Assembly (NCBI GenBank): GCA_038049695.1
Contig: CP142458.1
Coordinates: forward strand, 65,939,501-66,003,500
Length of the DNA: 64,000 nucleotides
Source of the DNA: Cinnamomum chago
Taxonomy: Eukaryota; Streptophyta; Magnoliopsida; Laurales; Lauraceae
Direction of reading: 5' to 3'
Shown: positions 10,950 to 23,525 of the stretch, in pieces
Layout: each line of letters opens with the position of its first letter
Position numbering within the stretch: the stretch's first letter is position 1
The notes under the pieces: model-generated
Told to the model about the DNA's origin: nothing
Database searches by the model: none
The model's input: only the letters and a program-made list of their open reading frames with translations
Position numbers and translations under genes: made by a program

Positions 10950-12075
10950 GAGCATTAGGAGATATTATCCAATTAGCATCTAATTAGCCATGAATTTGTA
11001 AGTGCACATGACAATAGTAAAGCATAGCAGACCCAAGGGATCCTTTCAAGTAAACTGCCCCAACGCATCAAGATGAGATTTTCGAGGAGCAGCCATAAAG
11101 TGACTAACAATGTTAAACAGAAGAGCTATATATGATCTGGTGATTATCAGATAAATTAACTTCCCAACAATCTTTCTGATAAAGCTGAGGTCCTCTAGTA
11201 AATCTCCACCATATACTCTCAAAGTTATCAGTTAGTTTCGGTGGAGTATCAGTAGTCCTATGTCCAGGCCATACTACATCTTGGAGCAATTCAAGAACAT
11301 ACTTTCTTTGAGAGAGAGAGAGAGCACCTTTCTTGATCTAGCAACTTCTTTCGACCAAAAAGTATTTTAAGGGCCCCAGATCCTTGATGTAAAATCACTT
11401 GCACTGATAAAAGTTTATTTCATTAGTCATTGCATTAATGCATTGTCATTTCTCTTAAGCACTATTTCATTAACATACAGTCATTTCTAGTCAGAACTAT
11501 ATCCATCTACATAATCAAGATAGAAGTGTTGTTATGCCGTCAGCTACCAAACACGAAGTGATCTAAATTACATCTTGGAAATCCAATGGTGAAGAGTGAT
11601 GCTGAATTTTTCTAACTAGTCAATCAAAAACTGCTTCATTCCCACATCCTGCCTTTCTCAAATAGCAAACCTTTTTCTCCTCTCCCTTCCAATAAATACA
11701 GAAGATAGTGACTTATATGACTCTTCTTGTAGATCACCATAGAAGAAAGCATTCTTCACATCCGATAGTGAAAAAGCTATCAACAGTTTGGTGCAAATAG
11801 ATATTAATGTTCACATGGAGTTAAGCTTAGCGGCCAGAGCAAATTTCTTCATGTTATCTGCTTCATATGTTTGTGTGAAATGTTTTGCCACTAGATGAGC
11901 CTTCTAACAAGAGATGCTCCCATCGGGGTTGCGATTAAGTGTGAAAGCCCATCTAAAGCCAACTGAATGCTTTCCTATAGTAAAATCAATCATTTCCCAC
12001 ATCTTATCTTTCTCCAAAGTCATCATTTCATCTTTTATAGCTTGTAACCAGGAAGGGCGAGAAAGAAGAAGACCA
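10950..12075 (-). pseudogene. Old copia reverse transcriptase remnant
   Basis: On the minus strand, fragments of copia RT occur in the correct order. WLQAIKDEMMTLEKDKMWEMI with GKHSVGFRW (about 12050-11930) matches the RT N-terminal block. DVKNAFFYGDLQEE (about 11765-11720) matches the catalytic palm start. FGRKK, then SLSLSQRKYVLELLQDV-like text (about 11360-11260), a YQKDCWEVNLSDN segment and YLKGSLG (about 11060) match later blocks. Many stops and shifts separate them. It is unlike copia element 1 and in the opposite orientation, so it is an independent, much older insertion. Its borders are not visible. Confidence 0.75.
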
Positions 12076-14379
12076 ACCCATTATGGAATTGGAACAGAAT
12101 CAAATGAAGTAAGAAAAAGGCCTATTACTTAGAGACAATAAAGGATAAGAAACAAAATAATTGATGGGATGAGCAACACAAGCACATTTCCCTGAATCTC
12201 AGGGCTGACAGCTGACCTGTAACTGCCAAAGATCCTCAGAAACGATCACCAAAAATCTTATGGAATTACGCTTTAAAAGAGTTGAAGTGGGCCACTCCAG
12301 AAAGAAGCGATCTCACATACTTTAGATTCTGCAAAACGCAAACTGATAGAAGAAGCCTTTGAGAGGAATAAGAGCTTTGCTGATCTTGGACAATGTTCCA
12401 CACCATGGGGATGTAGAAAATAAAATGTGAATGAGAGAGAAAGCAAGAATAAGAGAGCAGATGTTTGGAGAACTGTTGAATCTCTCATTGTTAGATAGCA
12501 CACAACCTATATAATTTGTCAAAAGATATTTACAGCAAGATGACTCTTATCAGCCCTTAATAAGGGATAACAATGAACAAAGATACTATCCTAGTCTCTA
12601 TTGATATGATACATATAAAGTGCACCCCATCTGTCCTTGGCTGTAGGTCACTGGTTAGAGACATCAATGCCCACCTGTAATGCACAAGGGAGAGTGAGCT
12701 TGACTTTTTTCTCGAGCAAAAAATAAAAAAGCACACTCCATCTATATATCGTTGAAGCAGTCAAACGAGTGAGCTCCAATTGATCAGAAAATTCATTTCC
12801 AATTCCTAACCCTAATCAACAGAAAAAAAGAAATCACAAGGAGAAAAGCAGTAGAAAGTTTACCCTAAATCTACAACCTACCACTGGAACAGTATTCACT
12901 CTTCAATCCTTGGGAGACACACTCACAGATCAATGAAGTCTGGGACCAGCCAATGCCTCCAATCCATCCATCAGACCTGTCACATGGTTTTAAAAAATCG
13001 GCCAACACACACTGGTTTTTCAACTTATCGGTCTTGGCTTCGTGTCACCAAAAGTTTTCCAAAATATCAGTCACACCAAAATTCTCCCAAAATATCAGTC
13101 ATCTAGCTCAATATTTTCAAACTATCAGCCAAATTATCAGTTTCAACAGAATTAAAAATTCTCTTCTTCCCCTCTTTATCCCCCTCCTCCCCCTCTTTTT
13201 TCACTTTCCCAAATGGCTGAAAATCAGAAGAAAAAAAAAGGCCTCTGAGTTGCGCACGTGCACATAGAGAGGAGGGGAGGGATGGAGGTACCCAGTACTG
13301 GAGCTGTCCGCTTGCCTACCAGTCGCTCCTTCTCTCCTTCTTCCCTCATTTTCTTCTTCTTTTTCTTCTCCTCCCATTCTCTCCTTTCCCACTTTTTTCT
13401 TTCAGTCAAACTGAAAGGGGCAAATGTCGTTTTAAGATTTTCTTTCTTAAAAGTCCAAATAGTATGGTACACAGCCTCGCTGCAAATTCAAGGATGTCAC
13501 TATGGGGTCAAGTTCATTCATACGTCGCTCTCAAGCAATTGCATATAACCTCATGCGCATTGGGAAGGCATGGTTTAAGAGACCAGAAGAAACAATTAAA
13601 TCAAATGGATTGGATTGCTCTCATATCAGTTAACGTTCAACACAATCAAAAGAGGGAGCCACATTTGATCAGAAAACTCAATTCCAATCCCTTAACCCAA
13701 ATCAACAGCAACTCAAGCAATCACAAGGAGGAATCAGGAAAGTAGTGAAAAAAAAAAAAAAAAAAAAAAACCTTATGATAGTGTTTCATTTTCTCAGTTG
13801 GTTTATAGCAGGAGTTCGCTAAACTCTATAATTAGCTTCCTTGTGTTATCTTCCCAACAAAAGAAATAACATTGATGACATTAATAATAATAATCGTAAT
13901 AATAATAATAATAGAAAAGGACAGAACATCAAAAATATAGTTCATTTACTAAATGAGACTCAGACCAAGCTGAAGGAGCTCAACTGTATCCAAAGTTCAA
14001 AATAAGCATGCCTTTTTTTGGAGATAATAACATAAGATGTGTCACCCATCGCCAGTTTTTGGAGAATAAACACTATCAAAAGGAGTTCAATTTCCTGGTT
14101 TAAAGAATAAGATTAAACCAGGCACCTTCCTTGGTGCTAAAGCCCATTATAAACTGTATGGTCAAGCATCAATGACGCTGCGCTAGAGAATTTATCCACC
14201 CATCTAGAAATTCCCCATGCGTAAGCACTCCCAGCAGAGGATATCAAATGAACATTGTCATAAAGTTCGGTTTCCTTGGATTTTAATTTGAGATCTACTT
14301 TCCAATGTTGGAACTGATAAAGAAGAAAATACCAATCAAGATAAAAATAGCTGAGAGATAATTCAAAAAAAAAATATGA
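12076..14379. other. Gene-free stretch with a diverged duplication
   Basis: No gene recognised. A block around 12780-12860 (GATCAGAAAATTCATTTCC to ATCACAAGGAG) recurs, diverged, at about 13660-13745, so there was a local duplication. A 20-base-scale poly-A run lies at 13749-13770 and an AAT microsatellite near 13882-13912. Pyrimidine-rich text at 13150-13420 gives long but meaningless open frames on both strands. Confidence 0.5.
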
Positions 14380-14850
14380 TATGTAACTAATTATCTAGAA
14401 CTTCCATGAGCAAGAACTCCAATAGTAGGTTCCTCCATTCTTGTTGTCTGAGGGAGGGAGGAGTTATTTCTCCAACAATATCAGTCACAAGAAAGGGATA
14501 AAATTGAACAAAAAAAAGGAATGGGCTGAACAAGAAACAACCATCATACAATAACATGAAAGTGAGGGGAATCAAGTGACTTTCTGTGTCCCTAACCGTG
14601 CAAGAGCTACAATCTCTAAAAGAAATAGCAACTGTCATAGTCTGCCCTTGAAGATCCCAGGAAGCAACACTGGCTTCAAACAGATGAAGCCATTCCTTTC
14701 ACCCAAACTGTCCATACAACAGCTGCAGAGGAAAGCTTCCAATGCACTTTTTACCCCTTAAACTGAAAGGGGCATCACCATCGCCCCAACATTCCACTAG
14801 GCCCCAAAAAGCTTTATAAAACAGCTGAACATGCTGGAAAAGTTAACTAC
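14380..14850 (-). pseudogene. Possible LINE ORF2 3'-end fragment
   Basis: The minus strand contains AAVVWTVW and, one frame over, ERNGFIC at about 14720-14670. Together they resemble the W-x-x-W-K-E-R-N-x-R-I-F tract that closes the zinc-finger domain of plant LINE ORF2. The rest is too decayed to confirm. Confidence 0.35.
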
Positions 14851-15220
14851 CAATCAAACTTTATGTATATTAATATGAGCAATTGCTAGCTCAACTTTGT
14901 AACCAATCACCAGCCAAAGTTCACAAATCATGTTGCTCGAAATGTCCAGTACCATGATCAATTCTATCACCTCTTAACCCTCTAAAATAGTAATAGCACC
15001 ACAACAAATCTTAATAGCTTTGAAAGCCATAAACCATCACAAACTAGTTCTAAGAAACACTCCTATAACATGTTCCAATTCTAATCAAGAGGCAAATTCA
15101 AGCTATGAAACAATAGTGAGTTTGAAACTTTTGAACCTTTCTGTGGGGCCCACCCTGATGCATGCTAATCATGTGGTTAGAGTGAAATCGAAAGCTCTTT
15201 ATATTGATTTAAGGTTGGTC

Positions 15221-15359
15221 AAATATCAGTATGATCTGATGACCATAACCATCTATTTAAAGGCCCCAAAGTTTAACGGCTTTACAAGTACCTATATAAA
15301 TCGTTAAACTTTGAGGCCCTTAAATAGATGGTCATGATTGCCAAATCATACCGAATTTT
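15221..15359. repeat. Foldback MITE, about 140 bp
   Basis: Two inverted arms of about 57 bp share ATCTATTTAA, GGCCYCAAAG and TTTAACG, around a short loop with ACCTATATAA. The left arm runs 15221-15278 and the right arm about 15302-15359. A single related arm (AACCATCTGTTTAAGGCC) lies near 60160. No clean target duplication was seen. Confidence 0.75.
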
Positions 15360-17587
15360 CAAATATCCATAATCCAGTCTAGAGCTTCCAATTTGTAAGA
15401 TCATTATCTTCATCTTCTATCTTCATCCTTGTCTCTTCTTCTATCTTCATCCTCATCTCCTCCCCTATCCTTATCTCCTTAATCAGTGGAATGTTAGTTA
15501 AGGAAGGAAACTACATAAATCCTTAAGAGGAAACCTAAAATCCTTTTTCAGTAACTATTCGGAGCCGGTTTTGCCTGCTTGGGTTAATTTGACATCATCA
15601 TCTCCTCCAACCAACTCTTCTATTTTATCCAAACATCAAACACCAATCATCTCCACGACCCTGCAATCTGCTTGAACCCCTCGCAATTATCAAACCAGTG
15701 CACCCACACATCATCCTACATACTGTCCAAAATTCATTTCTCTGCACCCAAAACTAGCTCTCTCTTGAATCTGATCCAGATAGTTTAAAACCTTCCTCTA
15801 CAGCTTTTATAAGAGTTCATCCACCATTTCAGAAAACATCCAGATACCCTGAATTATTATTTAGTCCACACCCATCTAAACCACTTACCTCCATTCCCAG
15901 ACCCATTGGACACTTTTATCAACCCAACATTTCCTAAAGCCCAACCCCATCATCCCCTTCACACCATCACAAAACCCGCTTCATTTCCAACCCTATTTCC
16001 TCCGCCACCCCAATCGCGGAGGAACACCGCCAAGCAAGATAGAGACGAGGATGAAGACAAAAGATAGCGATGAGTACCATTACACAATCCTAACCCTAAT
16101 CCATGATTGGTAAGGTGGTGTCCAAATAACGATCCGCAAGTTTTGAACTTGTGGACTGTTCATAGCCAAGTTTTCCTTTCCATCCAGACCCACAAAATGG
16201 CACCTCTGGGCATTAAAATCTCATTGTTAAATCATCAAAGCTGTTATAATTTTTCACTTTCGAAAGTTAAAACCAAAGATGAAGAACACCCACACCAAGA
16301 AATGCACATTTTGATAGCGTCAGAATCAGTTTTAAGAACGAACAGCAAGTAGCATCCAACCTAATGCGGATCCCAATTCAAAACTACTATCAAACTACCA
16401 AAATCGTTAAGTTATCATGAAAAAAGAAGGTATAATTCAGAACATAATGCCTTCGTCTTCTGCGTGAAATTCAATGGTGCCTTCGAATTTCTCGTCGGCA
16501 GAAAATACCTGGAGGCCGTGACCTTCACCAAGTGGAGGAGTTGAATGGCGATAAGACGATTTGCAGAAGAGTCGGGAGATCGAGGGAAAGAACGGAGATA
16601 TGCATCTTCGCATCTCGTGTTGCTGTACAAGGTTTTAGGGATAGGGTTTTGTTCGTCGACATAGTGAATTTAGAAGATGTAACCTTCTCTGAATTTAGAA
16701 TTAGGACCTCCTAGTTTCAGTTGTTTGCCTTTAACCCCCATTTGTTTGGAAATAGGTTCTACTTTACATACGTAAATGTTATGTGTACAATTTTTACACA
16801 TATGAAACGAGTGATCGTATTTGTCAAAATCACTATTATAATTAATTATATAATATATGAAGCGAATTATTTTTAGAATCAATTTTGAAGTTGATTTCCG
16901 ATTTGATATTGACCCTCCGTTAGAATCTTGACCTGGTATTAATATTCCATACTAATAATCACTTCCTCAAAACTTAATACTAATGTTTGTCTCTTAGATT
17001 CATTTCTTTCCATTTTAGTTCTTTTATTTTAAAATGTCACTACTCTCTCCCCACCCATTATGAATGGGAAATGACACTATTAAATCTCTCACGGAGTGGA
17101 ATGCTTTCTTATTTTTCTCTTTTCCAAATACGCAAAAGCCTCTCTTGAAATCTCAACTCTAAAACTATAAATTCAAATCCTTTTTGTGGAAGACATTGAG
17201 ACTAATGGATTGGACCATGTTCACTATCATACCATATTATCATCTTCTTCTTTTTTATAGAAATTCTCTTGCGATTGAGGTAAGATAGGTTGTATTAGCA
17301 ATTCAATAATTTTTTCATGAACTTTATTTCAACTATGCATCATGTTGGTTTTGTCATACACTAGAAAATTATTTGATTTGAGAATTCTACCCGTCTCTAC
17401 GTTAATAGTTTTTTATGGTTTTTTTAACGGTGTTAGTTGTTGTCTTTCGGAGAAATATATTAAATAAATGATTATTATTTACCAATGTCAGCAAAACCAA
17501 GTAACTGGTCAATAATTATTTTTTTATTATTGTTACTTATGGTAAAGTCATATGACTTAGGGTGTGGAATGAGTAATTTTTTCTAGA
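15360..17587. other. Gene-free stretch
   Basis: No gene I can support. A minus-strand segment at about 16660-16520 has CCCTATCCCTAAAACC-type leader text, which could mark a 5' UTR, but no convincing protein follows. Confidence 0.4.
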
Positions 17588-18010
17588 GCTATTAGAATAT
17601 TTTGCAAAACAAGAATGCAAATTTAGTAAGCATGGAAATATAAATTCTTTTATTTGATTTACTTTTAAGTTTCATCACACCAAATCATTGACTAATATTG
17701 TTGTGTTTTTCTTTTCTTTTTTTTTTAAATCTTTCTCATTTCAACCAAAATTGTTGACTGCTTTGGAAATGTCATATGAATTAAATAGAGTCATACAAGC
17801 TACAAAAAACCAAAAAGAAAAAACGAAAGCCTTTATAACATTTTGTAAAGTAAGAATGTAATTTCAAAATGCATGAAAATATAATTACTTTTACTTGATT
17901 CACTTCCAAGTTTCAAATTATCAAATTATAGACTAATGTTGCTATTCTTTTTTTTTTTTTAGTCTTTATAAATTTACCTAAGACTATAAACTATTTTGGA
18001 AAGCCATACA
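17588..18010. repeat. Diverged direct duplication, about 180-bp units
   Basis: The unit at about 17588-17770 (GAATGCAAATTTAGTAAGC, then TTGACTAATATTGTTG) is repeated with many changes at about 17832-18010 (GAATGTAATTTC, then TAGACTAATGTTGCT). The region is AT-rich and non-coding. Confidence 0.7.
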
Positions 18011-19410
18011 AAAAGAAAAAAAAAGATTGCAATTCAATCCATGGAGTGCCCGAGTTCCAAAAATGTCATTTATCCATGAATAGTCTAGCTGTCATATCTA
18101 CCATTCTTTTTACTTCTTTATTTATGCTTATTTTTACAATATTAATAGTTTTTAATTTCTCGTGTATTCTTTGTTGGTGTTTCTACTACTACTGCTACAT
18201 TTTGGATATTTGAGGGTTATATGGATGCGATTTGGAGCTCCAAATTAAGGTAGTAAATGCCTAAATGGTACTTTTTATTCTCATTTTAGGTGGATTGTTT
18301 TTTCTAATTTATTAAAAATTATAATAATTTAGAATCAATGCTGGACTAGGAACGCCATTTACTACTATAAATCAACTTGCTTTTTTTACTAAATAGGTAT
18401 TGGGGTGCTTTTATTTTTCATTTTGTGGGCCTTATATTACATTCGAACAAACACATTCATGCAAATGTAGAAAATTATAGAGATATTATTTTTCTACTTT
18501 ATTTAAATAAGACTTTCACCAATCATCATCATCATCATTCTCTCTTTCTATAATTCTTCTATATCAGTTTCAAACCTAGATGTCATTAGTGTTTCAATCT
18601 AACTTTTATAATAAAAAAAATTATTGCAGACCTGTTTTGCTAAATAATATGTTTATTTATTTTTAATTAATTTTTTTATAAGTAATATTTAAAAAAAAAA
18701 CCCACTAAACTTGATTATATTTTAAGTTTCTTTTGCCCGGGCTTAGCAATGGCCTTTGTTGCTAGTTATTACATATGAAGCGAACTTGGATTCAATTCCC
18801 AATTCCATGCCAATTTGAGATTGATTTTGACTATCTGATTTTTGACCTCAGACCAGCCCTTTCTAACTAACGACTCATTTTAACCCTATTGATTAATGGC
18901 GCATTTAATATTAATTCTATGTGTGGATGCAATTTCAAACCCACCCTGGAACCGTAACTCCTCTTCGCATTTCCTCTTCCACAGGTACGTTACTCTACTC
19001 TTCTCCTCTTTATTCCCTTATCATAACTTTCATCCTCTTCATTCTTTAAATTTGAGTAATGGTTTCAAATCATGGATAAGATTCAACTCTCTCTATCGAT
19101 CTCTCCCAAGATCAGTGCACCGTTTTCCTTCTTTCTATCTTCTTCGCTCGATAGCTGTTTTCCGTCCGAAGCCCTCCCCACAATAGTCACTCAGATTTTT
19201 GGAGGTCTTTCAAGTATTCTCAACTCTCAAACAAGAGTTGCTCTGACTTTTGGTCGGATATCGAGTATTTGAGATTTTTCCTTAATTCATGTTCTTCTTA
19301 TTTGTTTTTTTCTTCCTTCTCAAGTATGTAGATTTTCCCCACTTATGTGTTTTTTTTTTTTCAAATCTTTCTCTCATTGCCAATATTTTCTAATCAGTTG
19401 ATTATTTTCT
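18011..19410. other. Gene-free stretch
   Basis: No gene recognised. A Helitron-like end (hairpin, then CTAG-T) lies near 18735-18766. An isolated strong splice-donor match, CAG/GTACGT, lies at 18982-18990 after pyrimidine-rich text that could be an untranslated first exon; no coding exon was found downstream. Confidence 0.4.
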
Positions 19411-19555
19411 GTTCTGTTTTTAGTTGATTAATACTCTGTATTTCAATATCTGTTTCTTTATATGAGTTCTTGCTCTGTTTTATTTCTGTTTTTAGTTGAT
19501 TAATACTCTGTATTTCAATCTCTGTTTCTTTAGATGGATTCTTGCTTTGTTCTAT
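19411..19555. repeat. Tandem duplication, 72-bp unit
   Basis: The unit CTGTTTTTAGTTGATTAATA... starting at 19414 recurs at 19486 with few changes. It is the first of several local duplications between 19.4 and 21.2 kb. Confidence 0.85.
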
Positions 19556-19562
19556 TATTCGA

Positions 19563-19845
19563 TGGCTTTGGAGTTCTGTTTATCACCTATCTGTGTTTAG
19601 GCACACTGGATAATCCATGTGGATATTGATATATGGCCATATCTGCAGGGAATGTTATGGTGTTCTTCTGGGTTTTGTTTTTTGATTTATTTTGGTCTTT
19701 TTTGGTCAGCCCACTGCTCCAATGGCTGGGATTAATCAATGGCTTTTGTGTTTTGTTTATTATCTATCTATGTTCAGGCCCACTAGGTGATCAATGTGGA
19801 TATTAATATATGCCCATATGTGCAGTGAATGTCATGTGTTCTCCT
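19563..19845. repeat. Diverged direct duplication, about 110-bp unit
   Basis: The segment from about 19563 (GGCTTTGGAGTTCTG through GGATATTGATATATGGCC to GGAATGTTATGG) recurs from about 19740 (GGCTTTTGTGTTTTG through GGATATTAATATATGCCC). The offset is about 178 bp. Non-coding. Confidence 0.75.
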
Positions 19846-20261
19846 ACTTTTTTTCTTCTTATGTTGGTCATTTTTAGTCAGCTCTATGTGCATATGGTGT
19901 TTGACAAAATGCCACAGTGATCGGAAATCTGCTTAATTTTCTTTTTTAATTTGAGAAAGCTTGAAGAAAAAAGAAGTGGATGATGCACAAATGAGGCATA
20001 CATCTTTGGCAATGAATTCTTTAGTAGGGAACAGCCCAGATTCAAGACTGACTATTATTCGAATTTTGCACGAGATGGCTTTTTTTATAAAAAAAAACTT
20101 ATAATTATTCACATTGAACACTGAACTGACAATTCAGATTATTAGTGATGCTTAACATTTAAAAATATGATTCCGATTTGATACCTTCTGCTTCATAAAA
20201 GTCTTATATCCAGTTGCTCATAATTCATATTATTGTATATGTATTTTAATTTTTTAATTGC

Positions 20262-21205
20262 TCTAATTCCCAGTCTTGAAGATTAAATATTGCCAGCTAA
20301 GAACACTTTTTTCAAAATGTTTCATATTTTACTACATTACTTTGGACACATGTAGCGTGTGTGCAGTTTCTCGATCCTAAGGGTTGCCTGAACAAGGAAT
20401 TATTTGATCACTGTCAAGAGTATTCATAATATCCTATGGCCTTTAGAATTAATCATATGAAGATTTGTTGACTCTGGGTCTGTATGAAGAAGCAGAAATG
20501 CCATGTCCAAACAGATTTCCCATTTTCACCTTGCTTTTCCCATGTTGCCATATGGAAACATATTTCATATGTTGTGTATACAACGTGCTTTTCCCATGTT
20601 TTACTCTTTAGAAATTTGGATACACAATAACAAACAGATTTCCCTTTTAACATGGTTGAGATTTCCCATGTTGCTAATATCCTCTATAAAAATCTATACA
20701 TATACAGTTTTCACCACTTTTGCCATGAAACTGCAGAAAACCTATGTTGATATTTCAGCTTTCAACTCTGTACGTATACGGAGTTCCCATTTTCAGTTTC
20801 AGATACATCACATGGGAAGCTGTTAGCTTTCAACTCTGTATGTATATGGATTTCCCATTTTCAGTTTTGGATATATCACATGGGAAGCTGTCAACTCTGT
20901 ATGTTTCATTTTTCTTTTTGTTGAAAAAGGAAGAGAGCGAAAAGGTGTTCTACTTTAATGTTTTTCAGCTCTCTTTGCTTGAGATTTAGGAGTAATGGGT
21001 TGCTCTAATTCCTAGTCTTGAAGATTAAACACTGCAAGCTAAGAACACCTTTTCAACCTCTCTCATATATTTACTGCATTACTTTGGAGTTTGGACACAT
21101 ACTCCATGTGTGCAGTTTCTCAATCTTAATGGTTGCTTGAAGAAGGAATTATTTAATCCATTGTCCCAAGAGTATTCATAATACCTTCAGTATGTGGCCC
21201 ATGGT
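20262..21205. repeat. Direct repeat, two copies of about 180 bp
   Basis: CTAATTCCCAGTCTTGAAG at about 20262 is followed by text ending AGAGTATTCATAATAT near 20435. The same series recurs from about 21005 (CTAATTCCTAGTCTTGAAG) to AGAGTATTCATAATACC near 21197. Between the copies, at 20757-20905, is a separate 68-bp tandem pair carrying TTTCAACTCTGTA and CACATGGGAAGCTG. Confidence 0.85.
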
Positions 21206-22256
21206 TTATTTATCAAAACCGTTTTTTTCTTGAGGGCCTAACCATTTACCTATCAGTCGAGGTAGTATGTATATTCTGACAGGTAGATGCTAATAATAAT
21301 GGAGATCTCTCTTTATTGAGCTTTTTTGCTGGGCTGCATGCCTTTTTTTATTTCATGGGCTAGTAGTTTCTTTTGTTTTTCTGTTCCTAGTTTGTGGGCT
21401 CCCTTTGTGTTGGGCATAGATATTTTCTCTATATTTTATACTCGTATAGTGCTCTCTATCAAGCTTCTAAAGCAAGAGTAGATTTCATTTTGCAATTTGT
21501 CTTCTTATACTACATTTTGCAGAGGCACCGTAATCAAACCTTTGCTATGTTTTTTAATGTCTAAACCGTCTATTCAAAGGCTACAATTGCTAGCAATTAA
21601 AGGTTTTTTTGACAGTTGACATCATGGTGTTCACGATCTTTTTTTTTTTGGATGATGCTCGGGTCAAAGTCCAGAAACACATACCCGCTCTAAACTAAAC
21701 TATCTCACTACCAAAATATGAAAATATCATATTTTATATTTCTAATAAAATTTTAAGAATTTTGTTTATCATTTATATTATGAATTATATTGCCCGTGCT
21801 AAGTACGGATGTCTTTTGCTAGTTTTCACGTAAGTAAATGGGTACATCTGACAATTTTAAATGTGTTTAGATTTTTTAAATATTTTGATAAGTTTTTCAA
21901 AATTCATAAAGAATTAAGATAAGAAAATAATTGAATTGATGGCTATCATCGATATGAGAATATTGAACGATTTAGATTATGAATTGGAGACCTGTATATC
22001 GGTAGGTTTAGATTTTTGGGACTTATTTGTAAATTACTCAAATTTTATGAATATTTGATATACTAAACCTAAAGTCTTAGGGTTTATTAGTTCAGTAAGA
22101 TAAGTAAATTATTCGGATTATAAATACAAGGGGCATGAGAATGGAATAAAAAAGTGGTCTAAGGAGATTTAATTCCATGACTGGCTGCATGACAAAATAC
22201 AACCATCTATGATACTATACGGGCCACGTGTCGCTCTCTCACAAAAAGATTGTTGC

Positions 22257-22257
<1 letters not shown>

Positions 22258-22299
<42 letters not shown>

Positions 22300-22314
22300 C
22301 ATACATATATAAGG
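22258..22314. repeat. (AT)n microsatellite
   Basis: An uninterrupted AT dinucleotide tract followed by a few CATA units. Confidence 0.95.
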
Positions 22315-22700
22315 TAATATTCAGGTGGGAACTGCTCTCACATATTATGTGAGAACTTATTTTGCGGTGCCTAATTATGGGCCCCATTTGGGAATGGGAC
22401 CCTGGGGATAGAAAGATCTATGTGAGACCACCTCAAGTATCAAGTTTGACCCCAAACTCATGGCACTAACCTCTTCATCCGTGGCTCACAAGTTTAATGG
22501 CTTCATATTCAAAAAAATATTTAACCCTCAATCCAACGATTCAGTCCATTCGGATGTGTGACAATCCTTGATATTAGTGACTGTCAGGGGGTTTCTATTG
22601 TTGTTAAGTTTGGATGGATTACTAGTTGGGCCCTGCAAAAAAGTTATCATATATTAGGTCAGAACCAGTTCTCACTTAAATATTTCCCTACATATAAATC
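22315..22700. repeat. Probable inverted-repeat MITE
   Basis: AATATTCAGGTGGGAACTG near 22316 is an imperfect inverted match of the text ending CAGTTCTCACTTAAATATT near 22685, and both carry nearby CACATATTA/ATATATTAGGT tracts. Length is about 370 bp. The ends are not certain and no target duplication was confirmed. Confidence 0.5.
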
Positions 22701-23242
22701 TTTAAGTTTCTCGAGGCAGTGTCATTTTTGTAAACTTTCAATATCTATGTTAATCTAGTTGATTGAAAATAGAGGGTGGATATCAAATACAAATAATGAC
22801 GGTTCTTCCTTCCACTCCAAGAGTTAATTTTTTTTAACAAGGTCTTAATAAATAAAAAGGTGTAATTAGAAAACTAAGCTTCTTGTCAATACCACAAATT
22901 TAATGTCAGCCACTTTAGATGTTAGTCATATGCCCCTATATAAATTTGCCTCGTTTATATAAAACCATACACAAATTACACTCTTACATAAATAACACTA
23001 CAACCATTTTATATATAAAAAAAAACAAAAACAAAAACACAATTCCAATAACAACTCCACACAAAATTGTATTTGATGTGCATAGTCTATATTTAAACCA
23101 ACATAAAACATTTCCAAAAAACAAAAACAACCTTCAAGAAATTCAAACTCCATCACATATAAAAAAAAAAAACAAGAAGGACCTATTTACAATTTTTACA
23201 GCGAGCTTTAGTACAGAGGGGGGTGATTGAAATTTTGCCTCC

Positions 23243-23250
23243 TTATATAT
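23243..23250 (+). promoter_or_regulatory. Putative TATA box of the ATP synthase epsilon gene
   Basis: TTATATAT lies 92 bp before the conserved ATG at 23342. Transcription starting about 25-35 bp downstream would begin after the in-frame upstream ATG at 23261 and leave a short purine-rich leader. Position-based inference. Confidence 0.5.
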
Positions 23251-23341
23251 TCTCACCCCAATGGGTGAAAAGCAGAACCAGCAGAGAAAGGAAGAAGAAG
23301 AAGCAGAGAGAGAGAGAGAGAGAGAGGAGAAGAAGAAGAAA

Positions 23342-23525
23342 ATGGCATCGACAGCAGCTGTACCGTTTTGGAGATCGGCAGGGATGACATACATAACCTA
23401 CTCCAACATCTGCGCCTCCCTCGTCCGCAGCTGCCTCAAAGAACCCCACAAATCCGAAGCCATCTCCCGTGAAAAAGTCCATTTCGCAGTCTCCAAATGG
23501 ACTGATGGAAAGCCTGAAAGGCCAT
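23342..23525 (+). CDS. ATP synthase epsilon, exon 1
   Basis: Encodes residues 1-61 and the first base of codon 62. A (GA)n tract lies just upstream at 23309-23328, in the probable 5' UTR. Confidence 0.95.

Noticed and set aside
13200-13550. Overlapping open frames of 60-100 codons on both strands
   Set aside because: They come from CT/GA-rich low-complexity sequence with no domain and mirror each other across strands.
16415-16660. Possible minus-strand first exon (MSTNKTLSLKPCTATRDAKM or a second frame)
   Set aside because: Leader-like CCCTAAAACC text is present, but neither frame resembles a known protein and no partner exon was found.
23143-23482. Minus-strand open frames opposite ATP synthase exon 1
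   Set aside because: They are the complement of the GA microsatellite and the real exon.
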